Shown: in pieces, positions 8,367 to 16,827 of the stretch | How positions within the stretch are numbered: position 1 is the stretch's first letter | Layout: every line of letters begins with the position of its first letter | Source: Luteococcus sp038433155 | GTDB lineage: Bacteria; Actinomycetota; Actinomycetes; Propionibacteriales; Propionibacteriaceae | DNA: 64,000 bases | Assembly: GCF_038433155.1 (NCBI RefSeq) | Contig: NZ_JBCDMW010000021.1 | Coordinates: forward strand, 1-64,000 | Direction of reading: 5' to 3' | Made by a program: the position numbers and the translations under genes | The notes under the pieces: generated by a model | Told to the model about the DNA's origin: nothing | Databases searched by the model: none | Seen by the model: the letters and a program-made list of their open reading frames with translations, nothing else

Positions 8367-9308
8367 ATGACTTCTCAGAGCTTCAACCGCCCCGGCGCCG
8401 TCGACCTGTCCTCACTGGTGGGAGCGGGGTCTGCCAGCAGCAATGCGGGTGCCGACTCCACCGGTGCTGCGGCCGGCAGCTATGTGCAGCAGGTGGGGGA
8501 GGCCGACTTCGACGCCGTGGTGCGCAAGTCCGCCAGCCACCCGGTGATCATGGAGCTCTACTCGCCCCGGGCCAATGCCCAGGAGCTGTCCGACGTGCTG
8601 ATCGCTGCCGCCAACGCCGGCGCGGGCCGCTTCCTGCTGGCCCGGGTGAACATCGACGCGGAGCAGCGGATTGCCCAGGCGATGGGCGTGCAGGCCGTGC
8701 CCACCGTCGTGGCGATCATCGGTGGCCAGCTGGCGCCGCTCTTCCAGGGCACCAAGCCGGCCGAGGAGGTGCAGGCCTACCTGGACCAGGTGATGCAGGT
8801 GGCCGTCGCCAATGGCCTGACCGGCCGGGCCGAGCCGGTGGGTCCCGCCCAGTCGGCCGGCGATGACGCCGACGCGTCGGCAACCCCGGCCGTCGACCCG
8901 CGCTTCGCCGCCGCCGATGCCGCCCTGGAACAGGGGGACTATGCCACCGCCGTCCAGGAATTCCAGAAGGTGCTGGACCAGGCCCCGGCCGACCAGGAGG
9001 CCATCCAGGGACTGGCCCAGGCCAAGCTGCTGGAGCGCTCCACCCGCTTCGACCCGCAGGCCATCGTGACCGCCGCGAATGCCGAGCCGTCGAACTGGGA
9101 TGCCCAGCTGGATGCCGCGGACCTGGAACTGATCAACGGTGACCCGGCCGCGGCCTTTGACCGCATCCTGCAGATGATCCGCCAGACCCGCGACGAGGAC
9201 CGTGAGCGCGCCCGGTTGCGGCTGCTCGAGCTCTTCGACGTGGTGGGCAAGACCGACCAGGCCGTGCTCAAGGCCCGTCGCCAGCTCTCCACCGCGCTGT
9301 TCGCCTGA
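8367..9308 (+). CDS. thioredoxin-like/TPR co-chaperone (CnoX/YbbN-type)
   Basis: A 313-residue protein: a disordered Ser/Ala-rich start (1-45), a thioredoxin fold (about 50-150, with LLARVNIDAEQRIAQAMGVQAVPTVVAI carrying the cis-proline), then a TPR-like helical region (about 175-313). Where thioredoxins carry WCGPC this one has YSPRANAQ, so it has no redox cysteine pair and is probably a holdase or scaffold. E. coli CnoX/YbbN also lacks the classical CXXC. The ATG at 8367 is preceded by GGGAGG and, further up, GGGAAG; an in-frame ATG three codons earlier is possible. Confidence 0.85.
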   Translation: MTSQSFNRPGAVDLSSLVGAGSASSNAGADSTGAAAGSYVQQVGEADFDAVVRKSASHPVIMELYSPRANAQELSDVLIAAANAGAGRFLLARVNIDAEQRIAQAMGVQAVPTVVAIIGGQLAPLFQGTKPAEEVQAYLDQVMQVAVANGLTGRAEPVGPAQSAGDDADASATPAVDPRFAAADAALEQGDYATAVQEFQKVLDQAPADQEAIQGLAQAKLLERSTRFDPQAIVTAANAEPSNWDAQLDAADLELINGDPAAAFDRILQMIRQTRDEDRERARLRLLELFDVVGKTDQAVLKARRQLSTALFA

Positions 9309-9621
9309 TCCGATCATGCATCGCGACGCCAGCCGGTTGTCGACGCTGACGGTCCTGCTGTGCGCGTCTGGCTGTCGGGCTGCGGGCAGGGGAACGTCAC
9401 CGGACCGGGAGCCGCCTTCCCGAGTCCAGCCCCACAGCGGACTGCGGTCATGCCGTCGCCCACGGGCTCACCGTCGGGACTTCGGATGGAGGCCCAGGTC
9501 GTAAGAGTGTGGCCTCCATCGTGTGGCACGGCCAGCACGGGGCAGTGCTCGCATGGTGGAGCGACGAGCCCCAAGTCACTACCAAATGACGCATGGGGTG
9601 GAGCTGAAAGCCCGAGGTGAG
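9309..9621. other. intergenic stretch with possible decayed lipoprotein gene
   Basis: No intact gene is evident. A plus-strand frame from ATG 9316 reads MHRDASRLSTLTVLLCASGC, which looks like a lipoprotein signal with its lipobox Cys. A different plus-strand frame ending at TGA 9587-9589 reads SVASIVWHGQHGAVLAWW, which looks protein-like. One or more frameshifts could have split a lipoprotein gene here. The stretch lies at the left edge of the carbohydrate island, where decay would not be surprising. Confidence 0.25.
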
Positions 9622-10392
9622 TCACGTGGCTGATACGTGGATCTCGAGGGGCACGACATGTGTGAGGACCCACGTCTCGTAGTAGTCAAATGCCTTACCG
9701 GCTTGGTCCCACGACACGGAGCGCACGCGCAGTACAGGGTCACCAGAAGCAATACCCAAGTGTTGGGCGACGCTCTCAGGCGCTCCCAGTGCCTCAAGAG
9801 AGCGACGAGCCTCGTAGGTGTTGAACCCCGCACGCTCCAGTGTGGCATTGACGGAGCCCGACCCATCCAGCACGTCGCCAGCCGCGGCAATCACTCGCCC
9901 CGCCTCGCCTGGGAACCAGTTGGTGCTGAAGAGCGCCCGCTGGCCGTGGATGTAGCGCTCGCGTTCGAGCGCGTACACCGTCTCGCCACGTCCGAGGTGC
10001 AAGGCTTCTGAGACGAACAGCGGTGGGATCACGAACTGTGAGCCCACGACCTGCGTCTTAACCTCGTGCTTTCCTTGGCGAATCTGCAACTCCAAGAACC
10101 CCTGAGGATCCTGGACTGTCCAACCGGACTGTTTATCAGGCGATGAGACATACACGCCGCGACCAGCGACACGTCGAACGAAGCCCTCCGACTCAAGACG
10201 CGACAGCGCTTGACGCACCGTCGCTCGCGACAGTCCGAACTGGCGGCACAGAGCCTGCTCGCTCGGTAGCCGTTCATCTGGGACCAATGCCTCGCCCAGA
10301 ACCTGCTCGCGCAGGATTCGGTAGAGCTGTTCGTAGTACGGGACTTCCGACGTGCGATCGATGGACGGGTAGCCCGACACGATGTCTTCCAC
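9622..10392 (-). CDS. GntR/HutC-family transcription regulator
   Basis: A 256-residue regulator. The N-terminal winged helix (residues 15-80) carries LPSEQALCRQFGLSRATVRQALSRLE and GRGVYV. A C-terminal UTRA effector domain (about 100-250) carries ALERERYIHGQRALFSTNWFP. Such proteins usually bind a sugar or sugar phosphate and repress the adjacent operon. It is divergent from the PTS operon, making it the likely local repressor. The GTG start is supported by a TAAGGT -10 box seven bases upstream, so the mRNA is probably leaderless. Codon use is less GC-biased than in the flanking genes. Confidence 0.88.
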   Translation of the reverse strand: MEDIVSGYPSIDRTSEVPYYEQLYRILREQVLGEALVPDERLPSEQALCRQFGLSRATVRQALSRLESEGFVRRVAGRGVYVSSPDKQSGWTVQDPQGFLELQIRQGKHEVKTQVVGSQFVIPPLFVSEALHLGRGETVYALERERYIHGQRALFSTNWFPGEAGRVIAAAGDVLDGSGSVNATLERAGFNTYEARRSLEALGAPESVAQHLGIASGDPVLRVRSVSWDQAGKAFDYYETWVLTHVVPLEIHVSAT

Positions 10393-10399
10393 ACAAGCA

Positions 10400-10405
10400 A
10401 CCTTA
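10400..10405 (-). promoter_or_regulatory. -10 box, leaderless promoter of the GntR gene
   Basis: On the minus strand TAAGGT lies seven bases before the GTG at 10392. This spacing puts the transcription start at the start codon. Confidence 0.5.
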
Positions 10406-10465
10406 GCGGTGACTGTCCATGAACTGTGGCGGCGCAGGCGCTGAGCTAGGCCGCGTGTGGCAAGT

Positions 10466-10507
10466 TGTACGTACAGTATTGACAGTCCATACCATAGGGC
10501 GTACGGT
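10466..10507 (+). promoter_or_regulatory. promoter and operator of the PTS operon
   Basis: TTGACA (10479-10484) and TACGGT (10502-10507) are separated by 17 bases, a good sigma-70-type promoter facing the aldolase gene. A perfect palindrome TGTACGTACA (10466-10475) sits just upstream of the -35 box, and a shorter CGTACG (10500-10505) overlaps the -10 box. Both are plausible sites for the divergent GntR-family regulator. Confidence 0.55.
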
Positions 10508-10797
10508 CAGTGAAGAGCGAAGGCGGGTTCACGGGCCGGAGAAGCCCGCCCCGCGTGAACGAAGAGGTTCATCAATGAAGCGTCCTGTGGGGGTCTGAAC
10601 GCCGACCAGTAACCGCAGATCTGCTGTGCCACTAGATCGGGATGTGGGAAATTTCATAGCGGCGTCGCTTGGTGAGGCCCGCATTTAGCGAGTATTCGAG
10701 TACTTCTCCACATGACTTGCTGCTCGCAAGAGTGAAACACAACAACAAGAACCGGAGCATCGACAATAGGATGCTTGTAGTGAAAAGAGATGATGCA
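10508..10797 (+). other. long 5' leader of the PTS operon with a hairpin
   Basis: About 290 bases separate the predicted transcription start from the aldolase ATG. GTTCACG (10527-10533) pairs perfectly with CGTGAAC (10554-10560), with a GGC/GCC helix inside the loop. An eight-codon frame starts at ATG 10574. I see no known riboswitch class. The rest of the leader is fairly AT-rich and shows no gene. Confidence 0.35.
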
Positions 10798-11667
10798 ATG
10801 CCTCTCGTCAATGGATTCCTGCTGCTGGACATGATCAAACGGAGGAAGCTGTGCGCAGGAGCCTTCAATACCACCAACATCGAGAGCACCGTGGGGATCC
10901 TCCGGGCGATCGAAGAGTCAGGAGTTCCAACATTTGTCCAAGTTGCACCAACGAACATGAAAATGGCGGACAGTGCCTTCTTCGTTGAAATGGTGGGGCG
11001 ATATGCAAAGAACATGGACACTCCTGTTGCGCTCCACCTGGATCACGCGAAGGACTTGGGGTCGCTGAAGGCAGCCGCGCGATCAGGTTTCACGTCAGTG
11101 ATGATTGACGGAGCCGCCTTCGACTTTGAAGAGAACATCGAATTCACCAAGGCTGCAGTGGACTTTTGCGCGGCCTACCAGATTCCGGTGGAGGCTGAGC
11201 TGGGTGCCATTGAGGGCAAGGAAGATGACCACGTCAGCCACTCGAACGCAACGACTGACCCCAACCAGGTTGCAGAGTTCGTGGAGCGAACCGGTTGCCA
11301 CACCCTTGCGATCTCGGTGGGTAACGTCCACGGGCTCGAGGCGACACCGAAACTCGACTTCGAATTGCTAGAGACGATCAGCCAGAACTCGCCGGTGCCG
11401 CTGGTCATCCACGGTGGTTCCGGTATTCCGGCTGCAGACATCAGGCGAATTGTGGACCGCAACGTGGTCAAGCTGAACATTGCAGGCGACCTGCGGCGGG
11501 CATACATCCGCAGTGTCGGGGAGGCGTACGCGGCCAACAACAATGAGCACAACCTGATCCGCGTGCTCGAGGAAGCAGCGGACTCCGTGTACCAGGTCGT
11601 GCGCGAAAAGATTCAGGTCTTGAGCTCCACCGCCACCGGTGTCGAGGCCAGTAGCAAGGATGAATGA
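10798..11667 (+). CDS. class II ketose-bisphosphate aldolase
   Basis: A 289-residue zinc-dependent aldolase of the fructose/tagatose-bisphosphate (Fba/GatY/KbaY) family. It cleaves a ketose (bis)phosphate to dihydroxyacetone phosphate and an aldehyde. Visible residues: HLDH (80-83; catalytic Asp82 and zinc His83), VEAELGAIEG (Glu in 132-134), GNVHGLE (zinc His178), IHGGSGIP (zinc His205) and the phosphate-binding end KLNIAGDLRRAY. AAGAGA lies seven bases before the ATG at 10798; a longer upstream frame lacks family similarity. It is the first gene of the PTS operon. Whether the substrate is tagatose, fructose or another ketose phosphate cannot be told from sequence. Confidence 0.88.
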   Translation: MPLVNGFLLLDMIKRRKLCAGAFNTTNIESTVGILRAIEESGVPTFVQVAPTNMKMADSAFFVEMVGRYAKNMDTPVALHLDHAKDLGSLKAAARSGFTSVMIDGAAFDFEENIEFTKAAVDFCAAYQIPVEAELGAIEGKEDDHVSHSNATTDPNQVAEFVERTGCHTLAISVGNVHGLEATPKLDFELLETISQNSPVPLVIHGGSGIPAADIRRIVDRNVVKLNIAGDLRRAYIRSVGEAYAANNNEHNLIRVLEEAADSVYQVVREKIQVLSSTATGVEASSKDE

Positions 11668-11712
11668 GGGCCAAAGTCGACCCGATTGCCCAGATGATGT
11701 TGCAAGACATGA

Positions 11713-11730
11713 CTGTATGGATCCATACAG
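11713..11730. promoter_or_regulatory. perfect 18-bp palindrome inside the PTS operon
   Basis: CTGTATGGATCCATACAG is its own reverse complement. It sits in the 86-base gap between the aldolase stop and the IIA start, about 20 bases before the IIA ribosome site. With no loop it suits a dimeric repressor better than a hairpin. GTAT..ATAC halves are typical of GntR/HutC operators, so it may be a second site for the GntR protein at 9622. Confidence 0.45.
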
Positions 11731-11753
11731 AAGACTGAGAGGAGTGCCTGCAA

Positions 11754-12164
11754 ATGCAGATTATTGTCCTGTCGCATGGGCCAATGGCGGAGGGAATGGT
11801 TCAGAGCGCAACGATGATCATCGGGCCGCGGCAGAATGTGACTTCCCTCACGCTAAAGCGCGAGGATGAAATCGGATATTTCAAGGACCGACTTCGAGCG
11901 ATGTTGGATTCATTCGGCGACGAGGAAGTCATCTGTCTGACGGACCTGCTCCACGGTAGTCCCTTCAATGCAGTCGTCAGCCAAATGGGAGACTTTCCGG
12001 TTGCCCACCTCACTGGCGCCAATCTCGCAATGGTGATCCAGGCATGCATCAGGTCCAAGACCAAGAACATGACGGCCCGCAAATTGTGCGCTGAACTGGC
12101 CGAGCTCCGCTCGACGAGCGTAGTGGACGTCAATTCGCTTTTCGAGAACGACACGGAGGAGTAA
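11754..12164 (+). CDS. PTS mannose-family component IIA
   Basis: A 136-residue cytoplasmic EIIA-Man domain. MQIIVLSHG places the phosphoryl-accepting His at residue 8, and the rest (LTDLLHGSPFNAV, NLAMVI) follows the PTS EIIA type-4 fold. It takes phosphate from HPr and passes it to IIB. AGAGGAG lies upstream. IIB follows after four bases. Here IIA and IIB are separate proteins, unlike E. coli ManX. Confidence 0.9.
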   Translation: MQIIVLSHGPMAEGMVQSATMIIGPRQNVTSLTLKREDEIGYFKDRLRAMLDSFGDEEVICLTDLLHGSPFNAVVSQMGDFPVAHLTGANLAMVIQACIRSKTKNMTARKLCAELAELRSTSVVDVNSLFENDTEE

Positions 12165-12168
12165 GAAA

Positions 12169-12660
12169 ATGAAGAACATCGTATTCGCGCGCGTTGATGA
12201 CCGTCTCATCCACGGTGAGGTGGTGACGGCATGGGTGCCGACCCACCGCATCAATCACATCATCATCGTGGACGAGGAAACGGCATCGGACCCATTTCAG
12301 AAGCGCATCCTCAAGGCACTCTCGCCCACGGGAGTACAGGTGGATGCGTACACGGTGACCGAAGCCACGAGCGTGTTGCAGAAGGACTTCAATGAACGTG
12401 AACGGGTCCTGCTGCTGGCCAAGTCGCCGATTGCCTACTCGCAACTGTTCAAGTCCGGTGTTGACCTGCGGGAGGTGAATCTCGGCGGCATGGGCATCAG
12501 GGGCGAACGGAAGACGTTCGTGAAGAACGTTGCCTGCGATCCGAATGAGATCACTGCCATCCAGGAGCTCTTCGATGCCGGGGTGAACGTCTACTACCAG
12601 CTTGTTCCCGAACAGCGCATCATCGAGGTGCGCGACTTGGTGGATCGGCCTGCGCGATGA
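12169..12660 (+). CDS. PTS mannose/fructose/sorbose-family component IIB
   Basis: A 163-residue EIIB of the mannose/sorbose family. FARVDDRLIHGEVV carries the phosphorylated His (residue 15), and the C-terminal half (NLGGMGIRGERKTFVKNV) is typical. It phosphorylates the incoming sugar bound to IIC/IID. AGGAG lies upstream. Its stop overlaps the IIC start by four bases (ATGA). Confidence 0.92.
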   Translation: MKNIVFARVDDRLIHGEVVTAWVPTHRINHIIIVDEETASDPFQKRILKALSPTGVQVDAYTVTEATSVLQKDFNERERVLLLAKSPIAYSQLFKSGVDLREVNLGGMGIRGERKTFVKNVACDPNEITAIQELFDAGVNVYYQLVPEQRIIEVRDLVDRPAR

Positions 12661-13409
12661 CGATCCTCCAAGCAATCCTGTGCGGTGCCGTCTACTGGCT
12701 GGCAATCGGAAACCTTCCCTTCGTGGGTCTGTGGTCACTGCAGCGGCCGCTCGTCTGTGGTCTCGTGACGGGCATGATCCTCGGTGACCCGCTGAAGGGC
12801 GCGATGGTTGGTGCCACGATCAACCTCCTCTACCTGGGCTTCATCTCGGCCGGCGGAAGCATGCCCGCCGACATGGCCTTGGCGGGAATCCTGGGCTCGG
12901 CATACGCCATCACTGGCGGCCTCGACGCCAAGACGGCACTGTCCGTTGCCGTTCCGATTGGTCTTCTTGGCACGATCGTGTGGTACGTCCGAATGACCTT
13001 CGGTTCGGTGTTCGTGCACATGGCAGATCGGTACATCGACAAGGGTGAGTACCACAAGATTTGGCGAGCAAATGTGCTGTTCCCGCAAATGATGACCGCG
13101 GCCATCACCCTCATCCCCTGCGGTCTGGCGGCTTATTTCGGGGCTGCCTACATCCGGGGATTCATCGATGCCCTGAGTGGCAGGGCGCTCACCGTGTTCC
13201 GCGTCATCGGAGGCATGCTTCCTGCTCTCGGTATTGCCATCACGTTGACGTACATCTTCAAGGGCCAGGCGCGGATCTTCCTGTTTGCTGGATTCCTGCT
13301 GGCGGTGTACTCCAAGCTGCCCCTGTTGCCATTGGGTGTCATTGCCTTGGTGACTGCCATCATCTACGTTCAAATCAGTGAAAAGGCTGAGGAGCCGATC
13401 TATGACTGA
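12657..13409 (+). CDS. PTS sorbose-type component IIC (membrane)
   Basis: A 250-residue EII-Sor permease subunit with about seven hydrophobic helices. GDPLKGAMVGATINLLYLGFISAGGSMPADMALAGILGSAYAI contains the conserved loop of mannose-family IIC proteins, split here only by quotation of its key residues G, P, D and A. With IID it forms the sugar channel. Overlaps on both sides (IIB four bases, IID eight bases) show translational coupling. Confidence 0.9.
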   Translation: MTILQAILCGAVYWLAIGNLPFVGLWSLQRPLVCGLVTGMILGDPLKGAMVGATINLLYLGFISAGGSMPADMALAGILGSAYAITGGLDAKTALSVAVPIGLLGTIVWYVRMTFGSVFVHMADRYIDKGEYHKIWRANVLFPQMMTAAITLIPCGLAAYFGAAYIRGFIDALSGRALTVFRVIGGMLPALGIAITLTYIFKGQARIFLFAGFLLAVYSKLPLLPLGVIALVTAIIYVQISEKAEEPIYD

Positions 13410-14262
13410 AATCGCAGCGGCTGTGGACGGGGCCGTTGAATCCACACCGATCCGGAAGCGTGATCTTGTACATGCGTGGCTGATTTGGGAGAATTTCCCA
13501 CAGACTTGCTACAACTACGAGCGGATGATGGGACAGGCTGTCGCTCATACCTTCGTGCCGATTGCGCGTCGCTTGTACAAGAACTCTCCTGATGAGAAGA
13601 AGGAGATGATGAAGCGTGAGAGCGAATTCTTCAACGTGCACATCGAGTTCGGTGCTTGCATCCTCGGGTTGGCGATCGCGCTCGAAGAACAGAAGGCCAT
13701 GGGGAAGCCGGTTCCAGGGGCGCTCATCACCAGCCTTAAGACATCGCTGATGGGCCCACTCTCCGGAATTGGTGACACGATCTTCCAGGGTGTCCTGATC
13801 CCGATCTTATTGGCAATCTGCATCGACATCACGCAGACTGGGTCGATCTGGGGCTCTGTGACGTATGCAGTGGCGATCATCGCAATTGCGTTTGGCCTGA
13901 GCTACGCCAACTTCATGTTTGGCTATCGCGCCGGCGCAGAGCGGGTCATGGAGTTCTTGGAGCGAGGGCTGCTCGACAAGATCCTGCGCGGCGCCGAAAT
14001 CATGGGATGCATGGTCATGGGTGGCCTCATCTCAAACTTCGTCTTCATCGAGACCCCGCTTAAGATCACCAGCTCGACCAAGACGTTCGAGATCCAGACG
14101 CAGCTGCTTGACGCGATCATGCCGAAGGTACTGCCGCTCGCCTTCACAATGTTCGTCTACTGGCTGATCAAGAAGAAGGTCTCTTCGGTGAAAATCATCC
14201 TTCTGATCGTTGCCATTGGTGTGGTTCTCGGCGTCCTGGGAATCCTGGGCGCGACGGCGTAG
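13402..14262 (+). CDS. PTS mannose-family component IID (membrane)
   Basis: A 286-residue EIID-AGA protein. The N-terminal part (WLIWENFPQTCYNYERMMG) and HIEFGACILGLAIALEEQKA, then TSLMGPLSGIGDT, are the family landmarks; the C-terminal third is membrane-embedded. The ATG at 13402 overlaps the IIC stop and has AGGAG seven bases upstream, so it is preferred over an earlier in-frame start inside IIC. The IIA-IIB-IIC-IID set is complete. Confidence 0.92.
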   Translation: MTEIAAAVDGAVESTPIRKRDLVHAWLIWENFPQTCYNYERMMGQAVAHTFVPIARRLYKNSPDEKKEMMKRESEFFNVHIEFGACILGLAIALEEQKAMGKPVPGALITSLKTSLMGPLSGIGDTIFQGVLIPILLAICIDITQTGSIWGSVTYAVAIIAIAFGLSYANFMFGYRAGAERVMEFLERGLLDKILRGAEIMGCMVMGGLISNFVFIETPLKITSSTKTFEIQTQLLDAIMPKVLPLAFTMFVYWLIKKKVSSVKIILLIVAIGVVLGVLGILGATA

Positions 14263-14288
14263 TGCAACCGAGTTTCTAGGAGGAGATC

Positions 14289-15332
14289 ATGAGGGCCATC
14301 GTGGAATATGGCAACCGTAGGCTGAACCTGGAGGACCTGCCGACCCCGCAGATCAAGGAGGACGAGGTACTGTTCCAGGTGAAGATGGCGGGGCTGTGCA
14401 TGAATGACACGAGAGATTACGTGGGTCAGAGTGTCTATACCTATCCTCGTGTCGGCGGCCACGAGTTCAGTGGCGTCATTGCAGAGGTGGGCGCGGCGGT
14501 TGATCCCTCGCGCTTCTCGGTGGGAGATCACGTCGTCCGCTACATCATTCCGAATTGCGGTGAGTGCCACTACTGCCACACGGGTCGAGCGAACCTGTGT
14601 TCCGACATCTACCAGAGCACGACCTTCCAGAATCCGGAGGGCATCTCGGGATTCTTTGGCTTCTCGGAGTTCCTCGCTGTGAAGGCGTGCGAGCTGGTGA
14701 AGTTCCCCGAAGGTGTCGAATTCACGACAAGTGCCATGACCGAGCCGGTGGCCTGCGTCGTCCACAGTGTCCAGCACGCCGGCATCGAGCTCGGCGACAC
14801 GGTGCTCGTCATCGGCGGCGGCGTCATGGGGCAGCTACACCTGCTCTTGGCCAAGCTGCGTGGAGCGAGGGTGCTGGTCAGTGAGCCCGATGAGGCTCGG
14901 CGGAACCTTGCCACGAGGCTTGGGGCGGATGGTGCGCTTGACCCCCGCAGCGGGGATCTGCCCGAGTGCATCATCGCTCTGACCGATGGGCGGGGCGCCG
15001 ACATCGTGTTCAACACCACTGCCTCGCCCCAAGTGGCGGGCGAGGCACTCGCCTGCGCGGGCCGCGGTGGGAAGACGTACATGTTCAGCTCGCTCCATCC
15101 CAACGCGCCGATCCCGATTGACGTGGGCGCGATCCACTCCCGTGAGACCGTCATCGCGGGAACTGTGAGTCCGACTGTCGAGAGCTTCTCCCGAGCCGTG
15201 CTTCTTCTCGCCCATGGCCTGCTGGATGTGCACCCGCTCATCGATTCTGTGTTCCCGCTGGAGGAGGCGTGCGAGGCGTTCGAACACGCGTTGCAGCCCG
15301 CCACCTTCAAGACCATGATCGACTTCTCGTGA
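14289..15332 (+). CDS. zinc-dependent medium-chain dehydrogenase
   Basis: A 347-residue MDR-superfamily NAD(P)-dependent polyol/sugar dehydrogenase. Catalytic-zinc ligands: Cys37 (GLCMND) and GHEFSG. Structural-zinc cysteines: CGECHYCHTGRANLC. Cofactor site: VLVIGGGVMGQLHLLLAKLRGARVLVSEPD. The nearest named groups are sorbitol, threonine and galactitol-1-phosphate dehydrogenases. Given the PTS genes before it, it probably oxidises an imported sugar or polyol phosphate, but that is inference. AGGAGG lies six bases before the ATG. Confidence 0.88.
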   Translation: MRAIVEYGNRRLNLEDLPTPQIKEDEVLFQVKMAGLCMNDTRDYVGQSVYTYPRVGGHEFSGVIAEVGAAVDPSRFSVGDHVVRYIIPNCGECHYCHTGRANLCSDIYQSTTFQNPEGISGFFGFSEFLAVKACELVKFPEGVEFTTSAMTEPVACVVHSVQHAGIELGDTVLVIGGGVMGQLHLLLAKLRGARVLVSEPDEARRNLATRLGADGALDPRSGDLPECIIALTDGRGADIVFNTTASPQVAGEALACAGRGGKTYMFSSLHPNAPIPIDVGAIHSRETVIAGTVSPTVESFSRAVLLLAHGLLDVHPLIDSVFPLEEACEAFEHALQPATFKTMIDFS

Positions 15333-15351
15333 GGGTCGAGGTGTTGGAGAG

Positions 15352-16827
15352 ATGAGCCAGCTTGGAGCATTGCACATCGGTGTTGATGTCGGCACCTCTT
15401 CGATCAAGTTCCTGGTGATGAACGAGTCGCTCGAGACCTTGGACGAATGCTCCGTGCCCTATGAATCAGACTCTCCTGCAGCTGGGTGGAATGAGATCGA
15501 CCCCCGGGTGTGGAGCGAGATCGTCCTCGGCCACCTTACCGAGGTGTGTGATCGCTTTAGGGGGGCCGAGATCGCTGGGATCGGTGTCACAGGGCAGATG
15601 CACACCACCGTCTTTCTGGATGCCCAGGGCACGCCGGTACGTCCCGCAATTCTCTGGACGGACCGGCGTGCTGATGATCTGGTGCCGCAGTTGGCTTCGC
15701 GCCTGTCTGAGCACTCCGCCCGGAACGCGAGAATCGTCGCCAGTGGCTGCATGTTGGCGAGTATCGCCTGGTTGCGGCGAAACGAGCCGGAGGTGTTTGA
15801 GCAGGTTGCCTGGGTCATGACGCCGAAGGATTATGTTGTCTGGTCATTGACTGGCGAGGTTACGACGGATCACTCTGACGCCTCGACGTCGTGCATGTAC
15901 GACTGGGAAGGGGAGGACTGGTCTGGCCCGGTGCTCGAAGACATTGACCTACCGGCAAGGCTGCTTCCGCCAATTCGCTCTTCTGCTGCGTACGCTGGAA
16001 CGCTCTCAAGCGACACGCAGCGGCGGATCGGTGCCGAGTCGGCGATTCCGGTGGTTGCAGGCGCTGGCGACAATGTGGCGTCAGCGTTGGCCTGTGGCGC
16101 GTTTTCGAGCGATAGCCCCGTGCTCTCGATCGGTACGTCGGCAGTTGTCATCGTGCCGAGCATGGCAGGGAACCTGAAGGGCATCGGCAAGAATGTCAGG
16201 AGCAGTATCGTCCCTGGCGACAGCGCGATGATCTGTCAAGGGAGTGTTGGAGCCGGCGGCAAGAGCCTCAGTTGGTTTGTTGACGGGATCTTGGGGGCTT
16301 CCAGCTACTCCGAGATTGAGAACAGTGTCCAGTTGGATGGCCTGGGCGTTGGTCAGGTCCTGTTCTTTCCGCACTTGAATGGGGAAAAGATTGTCTATCG
16401 CGATCCCGGCCTTCGTGGCGCATTCTATGGCTTGGGGCTGGATACAACCCGAGCCGACATGTACCAAGGCGTCCAGGAGGGTGTTGGCTACGCGCTGCGT
16501 GCCCTCTATGACCGCATCCGCAATGCGGATGAGCCGCCCTTCATAACCCTTGTGGGGGGTGGCTCCAAGAGCCGTCTGTGGCCGATGATGTTGGCGAACA
16601 TCTTCAATCGTCCGATTCGAGTCTTCGAGAACTCCCATGACGCTGTTCGCGGGGCGGCCCTGTTGTCGATGATTGCCGCGGGAGTCACCGTGCGCGTTGA
16701 TGAGGACTACTCGTTGGTCGAACCCGAGCAGGAGTTGGTCACTCGGTACCGCTGTCGCTACGAGGAGTACTCGCAGTTTGGCGACAGCCTGTTCGAGTTT
16801 CTGCAGGGTATGGATGCGCGCACATAG
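15352..16827 (+). CDS. FGGY-family carbohydrate kinase (xylulokinase-like)
   Basis: A 491-residue ATP-dependent sugar kinase. The N-lobe has IGVDVGTSSIKFLVMNES (phosphate-1 loop) and GVTGQMHTTVFLD...RPAILWTDRRAD, as in XylB. The C-lobe has the adenosine motif ITLVGGGSKSRLWPMMLANI and GAALLSMIAAGV. Family members phosphorylate free ketoses or polyols, unlike the PfkB kinases normally paired with galactitol/tagatose PTS routes; this mismatch makes the pathway interesting. GGAGA lies before the ATG. It is the last gene of the operon, with a hairpin on its stop codon. Confidence 0.88.
   Translation: MSQLGALHIGVDVGTSSIKFLVMNESLETLDECSVPYESDSPAAGWNEIDPRVWSEIVLGHLTEVCDRFRGAEIAGIGVTGQMHTTVFLDAQGTPVRPAILWTDRRADDLVPQLASRLSEHSARNARIVASGCMLASIAWLRRNEPEVFEQVAWVMTPKDYVVWSLTGEVTTDHSDASTSCMYDWEGEDWSGPVLEDIDLPARLLPPIRSSAAYAGTLSSDTQRRIGAESAIPVVAGAGDNVASALACGAFSSDSPVLSIGTSAVVIVPSMAGNLKGIGKNVRSSIVPGDSAMICQGSVGAGGKSLSWFVDGILGASSYSEIENSVQLDGLGVGQVLFFPHLNGEKIVYRDPGLRGAFYGLGLDTTRADMYQGVQEGVGYALRALYDRIRNADEPPFITLVGGGSKSRLWPMMLANIFNRPIRVFENSHDAVRGAALLSMIAAGVTVRVDEDYSLVEPEQELVTRYRCRYEEYSQFGDSLFEFLQGMDART

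Noticed and set aside
10574..10597. Eight-codon frame in the PTS leader as a leader peptide
   Set aside because: No ribosome site of note and no meaningful run of codons; likely chance.
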